A stretch of 32,268 bases of DNA from a virus (IMGVR_UViG_3300027869_000013:1-32268), one strand, 5' to 3'; positions 13,059-19,751 are shown, numbered from the stretch's first letter. The notes: generated by a model not told the origin, from the letters alone. A program made the numbers and translations.

Positions 13059-13331
13059 ATGGCTAAGTACTTCGTTCTAGAGGCTCACCAAGACCCTCAG
13101 AGCCAAGCGTATCGCCACGTCAAAAAGTCGGCCGGCGAAACGTTGCTACGCAAGAACCTGGCTCGCCGGATCGCGCACAACATCATTCAACTAGTCGCGA
13201 TTCGAGAAGCTGTGCAAATCCTCGCCCAATCTCACAAACCCATTGAGATCCCCCAGCTCGAGCCCCCACGAACGCCAGACTGGTTTTTCACTTCCTATCC
13301 AATCAAAGACGAGCGCACGCTGATCCTGTGA
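13059..13331 (+). CDS. First rightward gene, hypothetical (90 aa)
   Basis: ATG 13059 has no Shine-Dalgarno, so translation may depend on the leader structure or be leaderless. The product is basic and helical (KSAGETLLRKNLARRIAHNI, IREAVQILAQ) with a Pro-rich C-terminal third (PQLEPPRTPDWFF). A small DNA-binding or regulatory protein is possible from charge and position alone. It ends at TGA 13329-13331. No family is recognised. Confidence 0.5.
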   Translation: MAKYFVLEAHQDPQSQAYRHVKKSAGETLLRKNLARRIAHNIIQLVAIREAVQILAQSHKPIEIPQLEPPRTPDWFFTSYPIKDERTLIL

Positions 13332-13404
13332 CGCTGGAAAGGAGGCGCGGCGGAATTGCCAGAGCATAGAGGGCCGTTTCAGACACGGAGCGGCTCTCTC
13401 CCCA

Positions 13405-13506
13405 ATGACCAACGATCAACACTTTTGGACTGGATTTACGGCTGGGGTCGTCATTACCACATTGGCCTTCTTGGGCTGGGTCTGGTTCTGGCCGTGCATC
13501 CAATGA
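13405..13506 (+). CDS. Tiny membrane protein (33 aa)
   Basis: Frame ATG 13405 to TGA 13504-13506, giving MTNDQHFWTGF followed by one clean membrane helix (TAGVVITTLAFLGWVWFW). The ribosome site is poor (GGAG about 14 bases away). A competing frame from TTG 13356 has a perfect AAAGGAGG ten bases upstream and also has a hydrophobic stretch, so which frame is used is uncertain. Confidence 0.35.
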   Translation: MTNDQHFWTGFTAGVVITTLAFLGWVWFWPCIQ

Positions 13507-13602
13507 AAGCACAAGAGCTTTGTACGCGAAAACCGCCTGGAGATCCCTGTATTTCTCGCATTGCAAGGTTCAGATGCCTTAGCTACGCAGCGAGATCAAA
13601 CC

Positions 13603-13806
13603 ATGCCAGTGCATTACGAATCCAACCCGTTGATTCCGCATACGACTGCTGGCCGAGCGGCTTATTTCGCCGGGACAGCGGCACTAGTGTTAGCTTCGGC
13701 CTATTTCGCCCACAAAACCAAGCATTCAAGGCTGGAAAAGCTGATTCTCTGGGGCGCCATTGGGGTTGAGGCGTATGCGAGTACACGGAGCTGGACGAAC
13801 AAGTGA
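13603..13806 (+). CDS. Small membrane protein (67 aa)
   Basis: ATG 13603 to TGA 13806; a TTG at 13561 would extend it by 14 residues. The product begins MPVHYESNPLIPHTTAGRAA, has one membrane helix (YFAGTAALVLASAYFAH), a basic loop (KTKHSRLEK) and a second hydrophobic segment (LILWGAIGVEAYAS). Its stop overlaps the next GTG (GTGA). The frame before it is open back to the stop of the 33-residue ORF at 13506, so an unusual start upstream cannot be excluded. Confidence 0.5.
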   Translation: MPVHYESNPLIPHTTAGRAAYFAGTAALVLASAYFAHKTKHSRLEKLILWGAIGVEAYASTRSWTNK

Positions 13807-14000
13807 CGAGCGAATCAAACGAAGCGCGTATCGCTCGGCGAGAGATGACCGAGGAGGAGTGGCGCATTTGGCACGAAGGTCATCTGGCTGGTCGTGGCGA
13901 ATTGGCTAGAAGTCTCTTGGAATTTATTCGTTGGGAAGGAAGCGGACGCGCCGTGCTCAACGTGTCGAGTGAGTGGTTACACGAGGTTGCCAAGCTGTGA
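13803..14000 (+). CDS. Hypothetical protein (65 aa)
   Basis: GTG 13803 overlaps the preceding TGA (GTGA) and its own TGA overlaps the next GTG the same way. The product is acidic and helical (RREMTEEEWRIWHEGHLAGR; LARSLLEFIRWEG). No family is recognised; the coupling on both sides supports it. Confidence 0.55.
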   Translation: MTSESNEARIARREMTEEEWRIWHEGHLAGRGELARSLLEFIRWEGSGRAVLNVSSEWLHEVAKL

Positions 14001-14509
14001 GCACACAGCAAATCGCGCCAGAAGTGAAGATTCCGGACGACATCTCGCCAAGACTTAAGCGGAAGCTCGAAAAGCACTTAGCAGCAAAAGAAAAAAAGCG
14101 TGGCGGGAAAAGGATCAACGCTGGGCAAAAGCCTAAATGGGCAAAGCATTTATCCCGAAACACTGCGGCGCTCGTTCTAAAGCAAGTTGATCTTAGGGAA
14201 AGAGTGATAGAGCTTATTGCCACAAGTGACGAGCGTCTGCGCTTCGAAGTCCTGCGTTATCTATGGGATCGCTTGGAAGGCAAGCCCTTTGTCGCGGAGA
14301 ATCCCAACGCTGGCAAGCCTGCGAGTGCATTGCATCAGGACAACCGCTTGCAGCTTGCGATTCAGAACCTGGTGGTGAGTCCGCCAGCGAAGAAACAGCG
14401 TAAAGTCAAGGGTGCCAACGTGATCCAAGCACAGTTGAGTGAAGGCCAGCCGAGCACAGCCGAGACGCACGACACGCCCGCTCCCCCTGACGCTCCGGAG
14501 AATCAATGA
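13997..14509 (+). CDS. Probable small terminase subunit / DNA-binding packaging protein
   Basis: 170 residues from GTG 13997 (GTGA overlap). The N-terminal half is very basic (LKRKLEKHLAAKEKKRGGKR) followed by INAGQKPKW, a variant of the G-(A/x)-G-R-K-P motif seen at the start of many phage small-terminase-like proteins. A helical middle (ALVLKQVDLRERVIELIATS) leads to RFEVLRYLWDRLEGKPF, closely matching the L-x-Y-L-x-D-R-x-x-G-K-P segment of that group. The C-terminus is Pro/Ala/Gln-rich. Its position about 1.2 kb before the large terminase fits. Another DNA-binding role is possible. Confidence 0.5.
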   Translation: MSTQQIAPEVKIPDDISPRLKRKLEKHLAAKEKKRGGKRINAGQKPKWAKHLSRNTAALVLKQVDLRERVIELIATSDERLRFEVLRYLWDRLEGKPFVAENPNAGKPASALHQDNRLQLAIQNLVVSPPAKKQRKVKGANVIQAQLSEGQPSTAETHDTPAPPDAPENQ

Positions 14510-14622
14510 CTTGCCAAGCTTCCGTGGGAACACAGGCGGCATCGAAGCAGCCGCGAAGCCCGGAGGCGGTCAGGAAAATGGACAAGATGGCTGAGATTGT
14601 TGCCGCAGTCTTGACTTGCTAA
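14506..14622 (+). CDS. Micro-ORF (38 aa)
   Basis: ATG 14506 overlaps the upstream TGA (ATGA) and the frame ends at TAA 14620-14622. The product starts MTCQASVGTQAASKQPRSPE and ends in a short helix (VRKMDKMAEIVAAVLTC). It is supported only by the coupling; it may just keep ribosomes moving to the next gene. Confidence 0.35.
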   Translation: MTCQASVGTQAASKQPRSPEAVRKMDKMAEIVAAVLTC

Positions 14623-14642
14623 TCCAGTGTGCACTGCTTATC

Positions 14643-15044
14643 ATGCTTAGCGTGTCAGAGATACACGTGAGGCGGGTGAGTGCGGAACTGCTTCGGGCGG
14701 TAAACGTGGAAGCAGCGAAGAAGGGCGTGACACAGCGCGAGTACGTGCTTACGGCACTGGCGAAGGCGACGGGGTGGGAACATGAGCGTGGTAGCGATTC
14801 TGGAACAGGCGCTGAACGAGGAACTGAACATGCTACGGCAGAACGAAAACCGGCTCGCTCGACTAAGGCAAGAGCGCAGCGAACTTCTGCTAATGTGCAA
14901 GAACAACCGGGAACGGATGAGCGAGTTCTCGGCGGCACTGAGGAAGTTGGGCGCATCACCAGCAATGCCCCTCCCGCGAAGATGATTCCGCCGCCGGGGC
15001 TGACGAGTTCGGAGATGCAGAGATGGCTAAGACAGAACCGGTGA
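14643..15044 (+). CDS. Ribbon-helix-helix protein with long disordered tail
   Basis: 133 residues from ATG 14643; a TTG at 14616 is the alternative and neither has a good ribosome site. Residues 1-40 fit an RHH domain: strand EIHVRRVSAELLRAV, helix NVEAAKKG and helix TQREYVLTALAKATG. From about residue 47 it is Glu/Ala/Thr/Gly-rich and looks disordered, ending PPPGLTSSEMQRWLRQNR. That tail is exactly where another frame (14782-14985) encodes a convincing coiled coil, so this part may have arisen by overprinting. It may act as a DNA-binding regulator or in packaging. Confidence 0.5.
   Translation: MLSVSEIHVRRVSAELLRAVNVEAAKKGVTQREYVLTALAKATGWEHERGSDSGTGAERGTEHATAERKPARSTKARAQRTSANVQEQPGTDERVLGGTEEVGRITSNAPPAKMIPPPGLTSSEMQRWLRQNR
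14782..14985 (+). CDS. Coiled-coil protein nested within RHH gene
   Basis: 67 residues from ATG 14782, with GGGGTGGG just upstream, lying wholly inside the 14643-15044 gene in another frame. It begins MSVVAILEQALNEELNMLRQ and keeps a heptad pattern for about 50 residues (NRLARLRQERSELLLM; NRERMSEFSAALRKLG), which is unlikely for a chance frame. It is Arg/Glu/Leu-rich with no membrane segment. Function is unknown. Confidence 0.5.
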   Translation: MSVVAILEQALNEELNMLRQNENRLARLRQERSELLLMCKNNRERMSEFSAALRKLGASPAMPLPRR

Positions 15045-15431
15045 AGTATCAGGAGTACTCGCGAGAAGAGATAGCGATCATGGAAGCCAATAACACGGCA
15101 CATGTCTACGCAGTTGGGGAATCCCGGGTGACGTGCTGGTGCGGCGAGGATCATGATCCCGGTGAGTACATGGGATGGGCGAGGGACGAATGGCGCATTT
15201 TGGCGCTGGCGCATCGGAGTCGGAATGGGGACGAGTTGCCTAGTCACGTGCTGCGAGATCGTGAGGCCCAAAAGCCGACGAGGACTGAGATTTGGGCGGT
15301 TCTCATGGACTCGCGAGTACGTGCCGCTTTTAAGGCCTGCGAGCTAGAGTACCCGGCACTAGATGACTTGTTTACTGCGGTGGAACGGGAAATGCTAAGA
15401 AAGTAGGGATTTAGTGGATGCAGAGATGGCT
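15014..15431 (+). repeat. Two copies of a 15-base direct repeat 403 bases apart
   Basis: GATGCAGAGATGGCT occurs at 15014-15028 and at 15417-15431. Each copy contains the start ATG of a gene (15023 and 15426), and in another frame both copies encode MQRWLR followed soon by a stop. This suggests a local duplication of gene-start sequence. Confidence 0.6.
15023..15406 (+). CDS. Hypothetical protein (127 aa)
   Basis: ATG 15023 with GGAG eight bases upstream; it overlaps the RHH gene end by 22 bases. The product begins MAKTEPVKYQEYSREEIAIM, has a TCWCGEDHD segment that could hold a metal, and a helical C-terminal half (RTEIWAVLMDSRVRAAFKAC). It precedes the terminase by two genes. No family is recognised. 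Confidence 0.6.
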   Translation: MAKTEPVKYQEYSREEIAIMEANNTAHVYAVGESRVTCWCGEDHDPGEYMGWARDEWRILALAHRSRNGDELPSHVLRDREAQKPTRTEIWAVLMDSRVRAAFKACELEYPALDDLFTAVEREMLRK

Positions 15432-15722
15432 GAGGGAACAGACGTGAATCACCAAACGAATCCATACCGCAACTTAGCCTTAGGGAATATCGTCGAGACA
15501 GGTCAACCGAATGGACAGGTCGATAGAGCCAGTCTTAATCAGGCAGCTCAGGCGATCGTTGAAGCGGTGATGAGCCAGCCGGGGTCGGAGATTGAGTTGG
15601 TAAAACTGGTGAAGGATGGGTTGAATCAGGCTCACCAGTACGAGATGGGCAGTGCGTTTTTCGCGATGGAATTCCTGTTGCGTCATCTAGCCAATAAGTC
15701 CAGTGCCAATCTTCCAAGGTGA
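15426..15722 (+). CDS. Hypothetical helical protein (98 aa)
   Basis: Start taken at ATG 15426, inside the repeated GATGCAGAGATGGCT; a GTG at 15414 is the alternative. The ribosome site is weak. The product has helices SLNQAAQAIVEAVMSQ, EIELVKLVKDGLNQAHQYEM and FFAMEFLLRHLANK. It overlaps the terminase start by 20 bases. A small packaging protein is possible from position only. Confidence 0.55.
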   Translation: MAEGTDVNHQTNPYRNLALGNIVETGQPNGQVDRASLNQAAQAIVEAVMSQPGSEIELVKLVKDGLNQAHQYEMGSAFFAMEFLLRHLANKSSANLPR

Positions 15723-17253
15723 ATTAGACCTCTACGGGGCGCTGGACGCGATCCAGGCCGACCCTTGTAGGATGCCGAAACAGCGAGAGTTTATCTCCTG
15801 TGCCGAGCCGAATGCGGCCTACGTTGGTGGCGTGGGTTCTGGCAAGTCTGTGGCTTTGGTCACGACGGCGATTCTGAACTGTGCCAACGATCCGAACGGA
15901 TTTTCTTTGATTGGGCGGTTGAACATGCCGGCTCTGGAGTCTTCGACCATGAAGACGTTCTTGGAGATGATCCCGGATGGGTATGGGGAATGGGCGGACA
16001 CGAAAAAGACCTACACGTTTGCCAACGGGCATGTGGTGATTTTCAAGCACCTGGATATGACCGACCCGAAGATTGCCGGGCATATCAAGTCCATGAATTT
16101 GAGTGCGGCGTATGTCGATGAAGCCACCGAAGTGTCTGAAGAGATCTACTTCCTGCTCCTGTCGAGACTGCGGCGCAAAACTGCCCCCAGACACATGGTC
16201 CGACTGGCCTCGAACCCCGCGGGTCATGACTGGATCTGGCGGCATTTTTTCGATCCCCAACGAAAGTCCAAGTGGCAGGAAAACAACCGAGGGATCACGG
16301 CGTCTACTTTTGAGAATCCGTTTCTTCCAGCGGAATACATTGAGAACATGGTGAACACGTATCCGCCGGATTGGGCGGACCGGTTCATTTATGGCAACTT
16401 CTCGGACTTCAGTGACTTAGTTTACAAGGAATTCACGGAGGATACCCATGTCTGGGATGCAAGCAAGGGTCATGCGTGTTTTGGGGGTGCGCCAAATCCT
16501 CCCGAGAGCTGGCCAGTCATCGTCGGCATTGACATTGGAAGCGACATCGATCCGTGGGCGTGTGTTCTTGTGGCTGTTGCGCCCAATGGGATGCTATTCC
16601 AGTTCGAAGAAGTCTATGGCAATTCACTTCTCATCCGAAATATTGCCACCGAGCTTCATTCAAAGCTAGGGCCCAGACCCGTTGACGGCATGGCCTACGA
16701 CTATGCCAACCGCCAAGCGGCCCTTGAATTAGCCGAACACGATATTAATGCCTCGCCAGCCATGAAGGAGGTCCGACCTGGACTCTTCAAAACCGCCCAA
16801 TACATGCACATTGATCCCCGACTGGAGCACCCTTTTAAGCAGGGACGAAAGGGAAGTCCACGATTCTTCCTTTCCAGTGCTTGTCTCCATACCCGAAGGG
16901 AGCTTTCTGGTTACAAATGGGCCAAGGATCGGGGTGGGACAGCCACTGGAGAGCCTAGCCATGAAAATTCACATAGCCCTGATGCCATACGGTATGCCTT
17001 GCATACCTTCCGACCTCTTCCCGAGAAGTTGAGCCCGCCAAAATTGTGGGAAAATCCGGCTCTGGATATGGCCTCGGTCATGTACTGGAAGGATTTCGAG
17101 AAATACAAGGACAAGATGGAGAAATTCAAGCCGCATTATGTCTCGGATTCGAGTCCGAGGACGGTGCAAGAGTGGGCAAGGCTGGCGGCAAGTGCTCCGC
17201 GGAAGTTTCAGCGGCCGGCGTTCTCGAAATTCATGAGAGTGGGAAGAGCGTAA
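15703..17253 (+). CDS. terL: Large terminase subunit (packaging ATPase-nuclease)
   Basis: 516 residues from GTG 15703; the ribosome site is poor, so the start could lie slightly inside (ATG 15772 would cut the N-terminus). Walker A GGVGSGKS at 42-49, Walker B AAYVDEAT with Asp139-Glu140, and the coupling motif RLASNPAGH at 167-175 define the ATPase. The RNase-H-like nuclease follows: Asp277 in GIDIGSDIDPW, a second acid in DGMAYDY and a third in HSPDAIRYAL near the C-terminus. It pumps DNA into the prohead through the portal and cuts the concatemer. The last ~60 residues are a charged tail (YWKDFEKYKDKMEKF). It is coupled to the next gene by TAATG. Confidence 0.95.
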   Translation: MPIFQGELDLYGALDAIQADPCRMPKQREFISCAEPNAAYVGGVGSGKSVALVTTAILNCANDPNGFSLIGRLNMPALESSTMKTFLEMIPDGYGEWADTKKTYTFANGHVVIFKHLDMTDPKIAGHIKSMNLSAAYVDEATEVSEEIYFLLLSRLRRKTAPRHMVRLASNPAGHDWIWRHFFDPQRKSKWQENNRGITASTFENPFLPAEYIENMVNTYPPDWADRFIYGNFSDFSDLVYKEFTEDTHVWDASKGHACFGGAPNPPESWPVIVGIDIGSDIDPWACVLVAVAPNGMLFQFEEVYGNSLLIRNIATELHSKLGPRPVDGMAYDYANRQAALELAEHDINASPAMKEVRPGLFKTAQYMHIDPRLEHPFKQGRKGSPRFFLSSACLHTRRELSGYKWAKDRGGTATGEPSHENSHSPDAIRYALHTFRPLPEKLSPPKLWENPALDMASVMYWKDFEKYKDKMEKFKPHYVSDSSPRTVQEWARLAASAPRKFQRPAFSKFMRVGRA

Positions 17254-17483
17254 TGACGGTTTTCACCAAAGTTGATCGCGAAGTCGTGCGTGGAGCGCGA
17301 AAACACATCAAAACCGCGCACTTCGCCATGCATATTGGGTCAATCTCGGCGGCGGTGGAGGCTTTGGAACAGATTTTGGTCGAAAAAGGCGTCTTGCAGC
17401 CTGACGAATTGATGGAACGCCTCGGAAAAGTCCTTGAGAGTCATTACGCCAAGGGCGAATTGATCCCTGCGAGCAACGATTGA
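17253..17483 (+). CDS. Hypothetical helical protein (76 aa)
   Basis: ATG 17253 overlaps the terminase TAA by one base (TAATG), with GGGAAGAG upstream. The product is helical throughout (REVVRGARKHIKTAHFAMHI; AAVEALEQILVEKGVL; ELMERLGKVLESHYAKG). The longer frame from 17046 is a shadow of the terminase. It may assist packaging; no family is recognised. Confidence 0.65.
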   Translation: MTVFTKVDREVVRGARKHIKTAHFAMHIGSISAAVEALEQILVEKGVLQPDELMERLGKVLESHYAKGELIPASND

Positions 17484-17797
17484 GTTCTCCCGGCCTTTTA
17501 CGCAGCCTCTTGAACTACCTGACCGTGCCCGGAGCGCCAAAAGCTCAGGTTCCGGACATGTATCAGACCCGTCAAAACTCCATCCAAGCCGCCCAACAAG
17601 GTTATGACCCCATGGCCCAGCAGATTGTCATGGGCGGCCGCCAGTTGACGAACCCGAATGATGACTTCTACAAGCCCAGATGGGATACCGAGTCGGCGTC
17701 GACCGATCGCATCTCGGCCCCGATGAATACCGAGAACTACCAGAACCAGGCGAAGGCCCAGAAAATCAAAAAGGTCAAGAATGCCCGCGCCGATTGA
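17480..17797 (+). CDS. Small protein with KAQKIKKVK tail motif (1 of 3)
   Basis: TTG 17480 overlaps the upstream TGA (TTGA). 105 residues: short hydrophobic start (SSPGLLRSLLNYLTVPG), then a Gln/Asn/Asp-rich, probably extended region, then a basic tail containing KAQKIKKVKN at 92-101. The following two genes carry the same tail motif. The region between terminase and portal often holds small virion or assembly proteins; a DNA- or portal-binding tail is conceivable. Confidence 0.6.
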   Translation: MSSPGLLRSLLNYLTVPGAPKAQVPDMYQTRQNSIQAAQQGYDPMAQQIVMGGRQLTNPNDDFYKPRWDTESASTDRISAPMNTENYQNQAKAQKIKKVKNARAD

Positions 17798-18068
17798 TCT
17801 GACCCTATTCCGCCCCGGCGGCCCGATGGATGTTTGGGGCCGCTTACTGACTCCGGGGATTAAAAGCGTCACCCCGAGCCCGGAAGATGATCCTTTTTAT
17901 ATGCAGCACATTCAATCGGCCATGTATCCCGGCCCTAGTGCCCCGCAACCTCCCGGTGTCGGCTATGCCCAACAGTTAGCAGGTCAATTTGGCGATACTC
18001 CAACCGCAGCTTCAACAGTAGGCGTCAAGCAACAGAAAGCAGACAAGATCAAGAAGGTGAAGAAATGA
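17781..18068 (+). CDS. Small protein with KADKIKKVK tail motif (2 of 3)
   Basis: ATG 17781, with AAGG seven bases upstream inside the previous gene (17-base overlap). 95 residues: a Pro/Gly-rich body (PIDLTLFRPGGPMDVWGRLL; SAPQPPGVGYAQQLAG) and a C-terminal KADKIKKVKK at 86-95 ending the protein. The N-terminal part differs from its neighbours, so the tail looks like a shared tag on different bodies. Function is unknown. Confidence 0.6.
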   Translation: MPAPIDLTLFRPGGPMDVWGRLLTPGIKSVTPSPEDDPFYMQHIQSAMYPGPSAPQPPGVGYAQQLAGQFGDTPTAASTVGVKQQKADKIKKVKK

Positions 18069-18214
18069 GCAATGTCGGCGGATTAGGCGCGGCCCTCGGA
18101 CCGGTGACAAACGTTGCCGAGAAAGCGGCTAAGGCTCAGAAGCTTAAGAAGGTTTCCCTAAAGCTAAAGTTTGACAAGGGCGCGAAACCCACTAAGCCCG
18201 ATGCAAAAGACTGA
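18065..18214 (+). CDS. Small protein with KAQKLKKV motif (3 of 3)
   Basis: 49 residues from ATG 18065, overlapping the previous TGA (ATGA). It begins MSNVGGLGAALGPVTNVAEK and carries AKAQKLKKV at 22-30 followed by a further basic stretch. A Gly/Ala-rich hydrophobic start plus basic tail could contact membrane or DNA. It is the third consecutive carrier of the motif. Confidence 0.55.
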   Translation: MSNVGGLGAALGPVTNVAEKAAKAQKLKKVSLKLKFDKGAKPTKPDAKD

Positions 18215-18821
18215 CGGGTTCCTGACGTACAAGCCGGAGCATTTGCGTAAGGTCAACGCAATCCGGCGAATCATCTCGGCCCCTGATGCGAAACTGCCTC
18301 CTATCCTCAACAATGGGCAGGTGCTGTTTTCTTCGGCCCTCTCTGCCGGGAACGAACCACGTTCTTGCACGAACTGCGCGTTTTATAACTTTGGACGCTC
18401 TTGTCAGTTGATGAGTCAGGAGATTGAGATTCACAAACTAATCTGGCCCCCAAAGGCGACTCCGGATTCAAAGCAGGTCGAATACTGGCCTGTATGCGGG
18501 TACTGGGTTAAGGGTGATCCGAACTATGGTGTGGAGAAATCCATCGCGGACCTTGATCCGAGTGACGCTGGGCTGGGCTGGGTTAACGCGCCGAAGGTTG
18601 GGCTGGAGTATTCGGGAACATGCTGCGGCGGGCGCAATGGCGGAGACGACTGCGATTTATGGATGTCACCCGAGGCTGACAAGCGTGGTGTAGATACGGC
18701 ATTCTGCCGAGTTCTCCAGAGGAATACCGACAACATGGATTGTTGCTCAGCCTGGGTGGACGACGACTGGGTTTCATGGCAGACCGCCCAAGAGCGATTC
18801 AAGGTGAACGATGGTGAGTGA
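18201..18821 (+). CDS. Cys-rich hypothetical protein (206 aa)
   Basis: Start taken at ATG 18201, overlapping the preceding gene by 14 bases; there is no clear ribosome site. After a basic N-terminal region (LTYKPEHLRKVNAIRRIISA) there are about nine Cys in motifs SCTNCAFYNFGRSC, WPVCGYW, GTCCGGRNGGDDC, FCRVLQ and DCCSAW. The spacing does not match a simple zinc ribbon; a multi-metal or Fe-S-like site, or disulfides in the virion, are possible. The second half is acidic and Trp-rich. No family is recognised. Confidence 0.6.
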   Translation: MQKTDGFLTYKPEHLRKVNAIRRIISAPDAKLPPILNNGQVLFSSALSAGNEPRSCTNCAFYNFGRSCQLMSQEIEIHKLIWPPKATPDSKQVEYWPVCGYWVKGDPNYGVEKSIADLDPSDAGLGWVNAPKVGLEYSGTCCGGRNGGDDCDLWMSPEADKRGVDTAFCRVLQRNTDNMDCCSAWVDDDWVSWQTAQERFKVNDGE

Positions 18822-18848
18822 TTCGGCATCCAAGGGGCGGAGGTCCGC

Positions 18849-19073
18849 ATGAACAAAAAGCGAAAGGCACCTCATGTTCTACGTCCGAAGCAGTCTCATA
18901 GGAGAGTAATCATGGATCACGGAAAAATGGCATTCGAAGCGTATCACGCAGCTCTGGGAGTCGAAGCGGCGTGGGAAACGACGAACGACGAACACAAGGC
19001 CGCATGGCAAGCCGCGGCGGATGCGGTCAGTGGCAAGTCGCACGAAGTGGATGAGGTGGAAGAGTCAGCATGA
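18849..19073 (+). CDS. Small helical protein with two good start sites
   Basis: ATG 18849 has GGAGG five bases upstream, and an in-frame ATG at 18912 has AGGAG seven bases upstream. The long form (74 aa) adds a basic N-terminus (MNKKRKAPHVLRPKQSHRR); the short form (53 aa) starts MDHGKMAFEAYHAALGVEAA and is a helical pair (WETTNDEHKAAWQAAADAV) with an acidic end. Both forms may be made. The short body resembles small phage proteins found near head genes; function is unknown. Confidence 0.6.
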   Translation: MNKKRKAPHVLRPKQSHRRVIMDHGKMAFEAYHAALGVEAAWETTNDEHKAAWQAAADAVSGKSHEVDEVEESA

Positions 19074-19231
19074 TCATCTACCTGAGTTTGCTGGTCGCAT
19101 TGGTGGGCGTGCTCATGTACGCCCTCAGTGCCAATCCGAAGTTGCAGGAGATTGGGCGACTCGCCTACACCTGCGGACTTCTGGCATTCCTCTTTCACTT
19201 CACCGGCCCGAATGTGGGAGTCTTGCGCTAG
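19070..19231 (+). CDS. Small two-helix membrane protein (53 aa)
   Basis: ATG 19070 overlaps the previous TGA (ATGA); the stop is TAG 19229-19231. It consists of two membrane helices (IIYLSLLVALVGVLMYALSA and LAYTCGLLAFLFHF) joined by a short polar turn NPKLQEIGR. Size and layout allow a holin-like role, but such proteins next to portal genes are usually unassigned. Confidence 0.6.
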   Translation: MIIYLSLLVALVGVLMYALSANPKLQEIGRLAYTCGLLAFLFHFTGPNVGVLR

Positions 19232-19443
19232 TGGACGAACTTGAAGCCCGCGTCGCGCAGGAAGCGAAGGAACTGGAATCTGTACCCAAGATTCCGGTGA
19301 ATCGCTACCAGCCCCATACGACCGGATCTGGCGGCCGGTGCCATTGGTGCGGACGCATGGCCCAAGACCTCGTGTACGTGGATAGTCTTCATGGGGTTGA
19401 TCGCTACAAAGGAGTTGAGTGCTGTGGGCAAAGACACCTTTGA
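19231..19443 (+). CDS. Small zinc-knuckle protein (70 aa)
   Basis: GTG 19231 shares its G with the preceding TAG. An N-terminal charged helix (MDELEARVAQEAKELE) is followed by RCHWCG (about residues 36-41) and ECCGQRH near the end, a likely single zinc site. It overlaps the next gene by 20 bases. The longer frame from 19021 is a shadow of its neighbours. Function is unknown. Confidence 0.55.
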   Translation: MDELEARVAQEAKELESVPKIPVNRYQPHTTGSGGRCHWCGRMAQDLVYVDSLHGVDRYKGVECCGQRHL

Positions 19444-19651
19444 TGATTTCCTCGACATAGAAAGCCCCAACAAATACGGCAAGGACGTATACAGTGACCT
19501 TTCTCAATTGGCTGATAGTCTTGCTGGTCGTAACCCTGGCGGCAGTGGTAGTCCTGCTCCTCGTGCTCAATCACCTCGAACGGCTGAAGTGGATGAGAGC
19601 TTTTGGGACGCAGTACGGGATACTGCCGCAAAATATGGAAGCACCGATTAA
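19424..19651 (+). CDS. Hypothetical acidic protein overlapping a membrane ORF
   Basis: GTG 19424 with AAAGGAG nine bases upstream gives 75 residues beginning MGKDTFDDFLDIESPNKYG. The first 25 residues are acidic and well formed; the rest (SLAGRNPGGSGSPAPRAQSP) is low-complexity, then a helix WDAVRDTAAKYG. Its last 158 bases are also covered by the membrane protein ORF in another frame. The strong ribosome site favours it being translated. Confidence 0.5.
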   Translation: MGKDTFDDFLDIESPNKYGKDVYSDLSQLADSLAGRNPGGSGSPAPRAQSPRTAEVDESFWDAVRDTAAKYGSTD

Positions 19652-19751
19652 GCGCGAGCCGGTGGTTCCTCGCGTTGACAAGCGCCAAAGAATCTCGATC
19701 CCCATCCCTGGGGCACAGTTCTTCCAAAAAACTCCTTCCCAAAGACAGTGA
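19494..19751 (+). CDS. Single-helix membrane protein (85 aa)
   Basis: GTG 19494 starts a frame with one very strong membrane helix (WLIVLLVVTLAAVVVLLLVL) followed at once by a basic amphipathic helix (NHLERLKWMRAFGTQYG) and a polar tail. No good ribosome site is visible, but coupling from the overlapping gene is possible. It stops at TGA 19749-19751, eight bases before the next ATG. A membrane-anchored helper or spanin-like role is conceivable. Confidence 0.5.
   Translation: MTFLNWLIVLLVVTLAAVVVLLLVLNHLERLKWMRAFGTQYGILPQNMEAPIKREPVVPRVDKRQRISIPIPGAQFFQKTPSQRQ

Noticed and set aside
14570-15271. 233-residue minus-strand open frame
   Set aside because: It is Ser/Arg/Pro-rich antisense of the coupled rightward genes and lacks a ribosome site.
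17046-17252. N-terminal extension of the 17253 gene over the terminase C-terminus
   Set aside because: The terminase frame is well formed and the TAATG junction gives a natural start at 17253.
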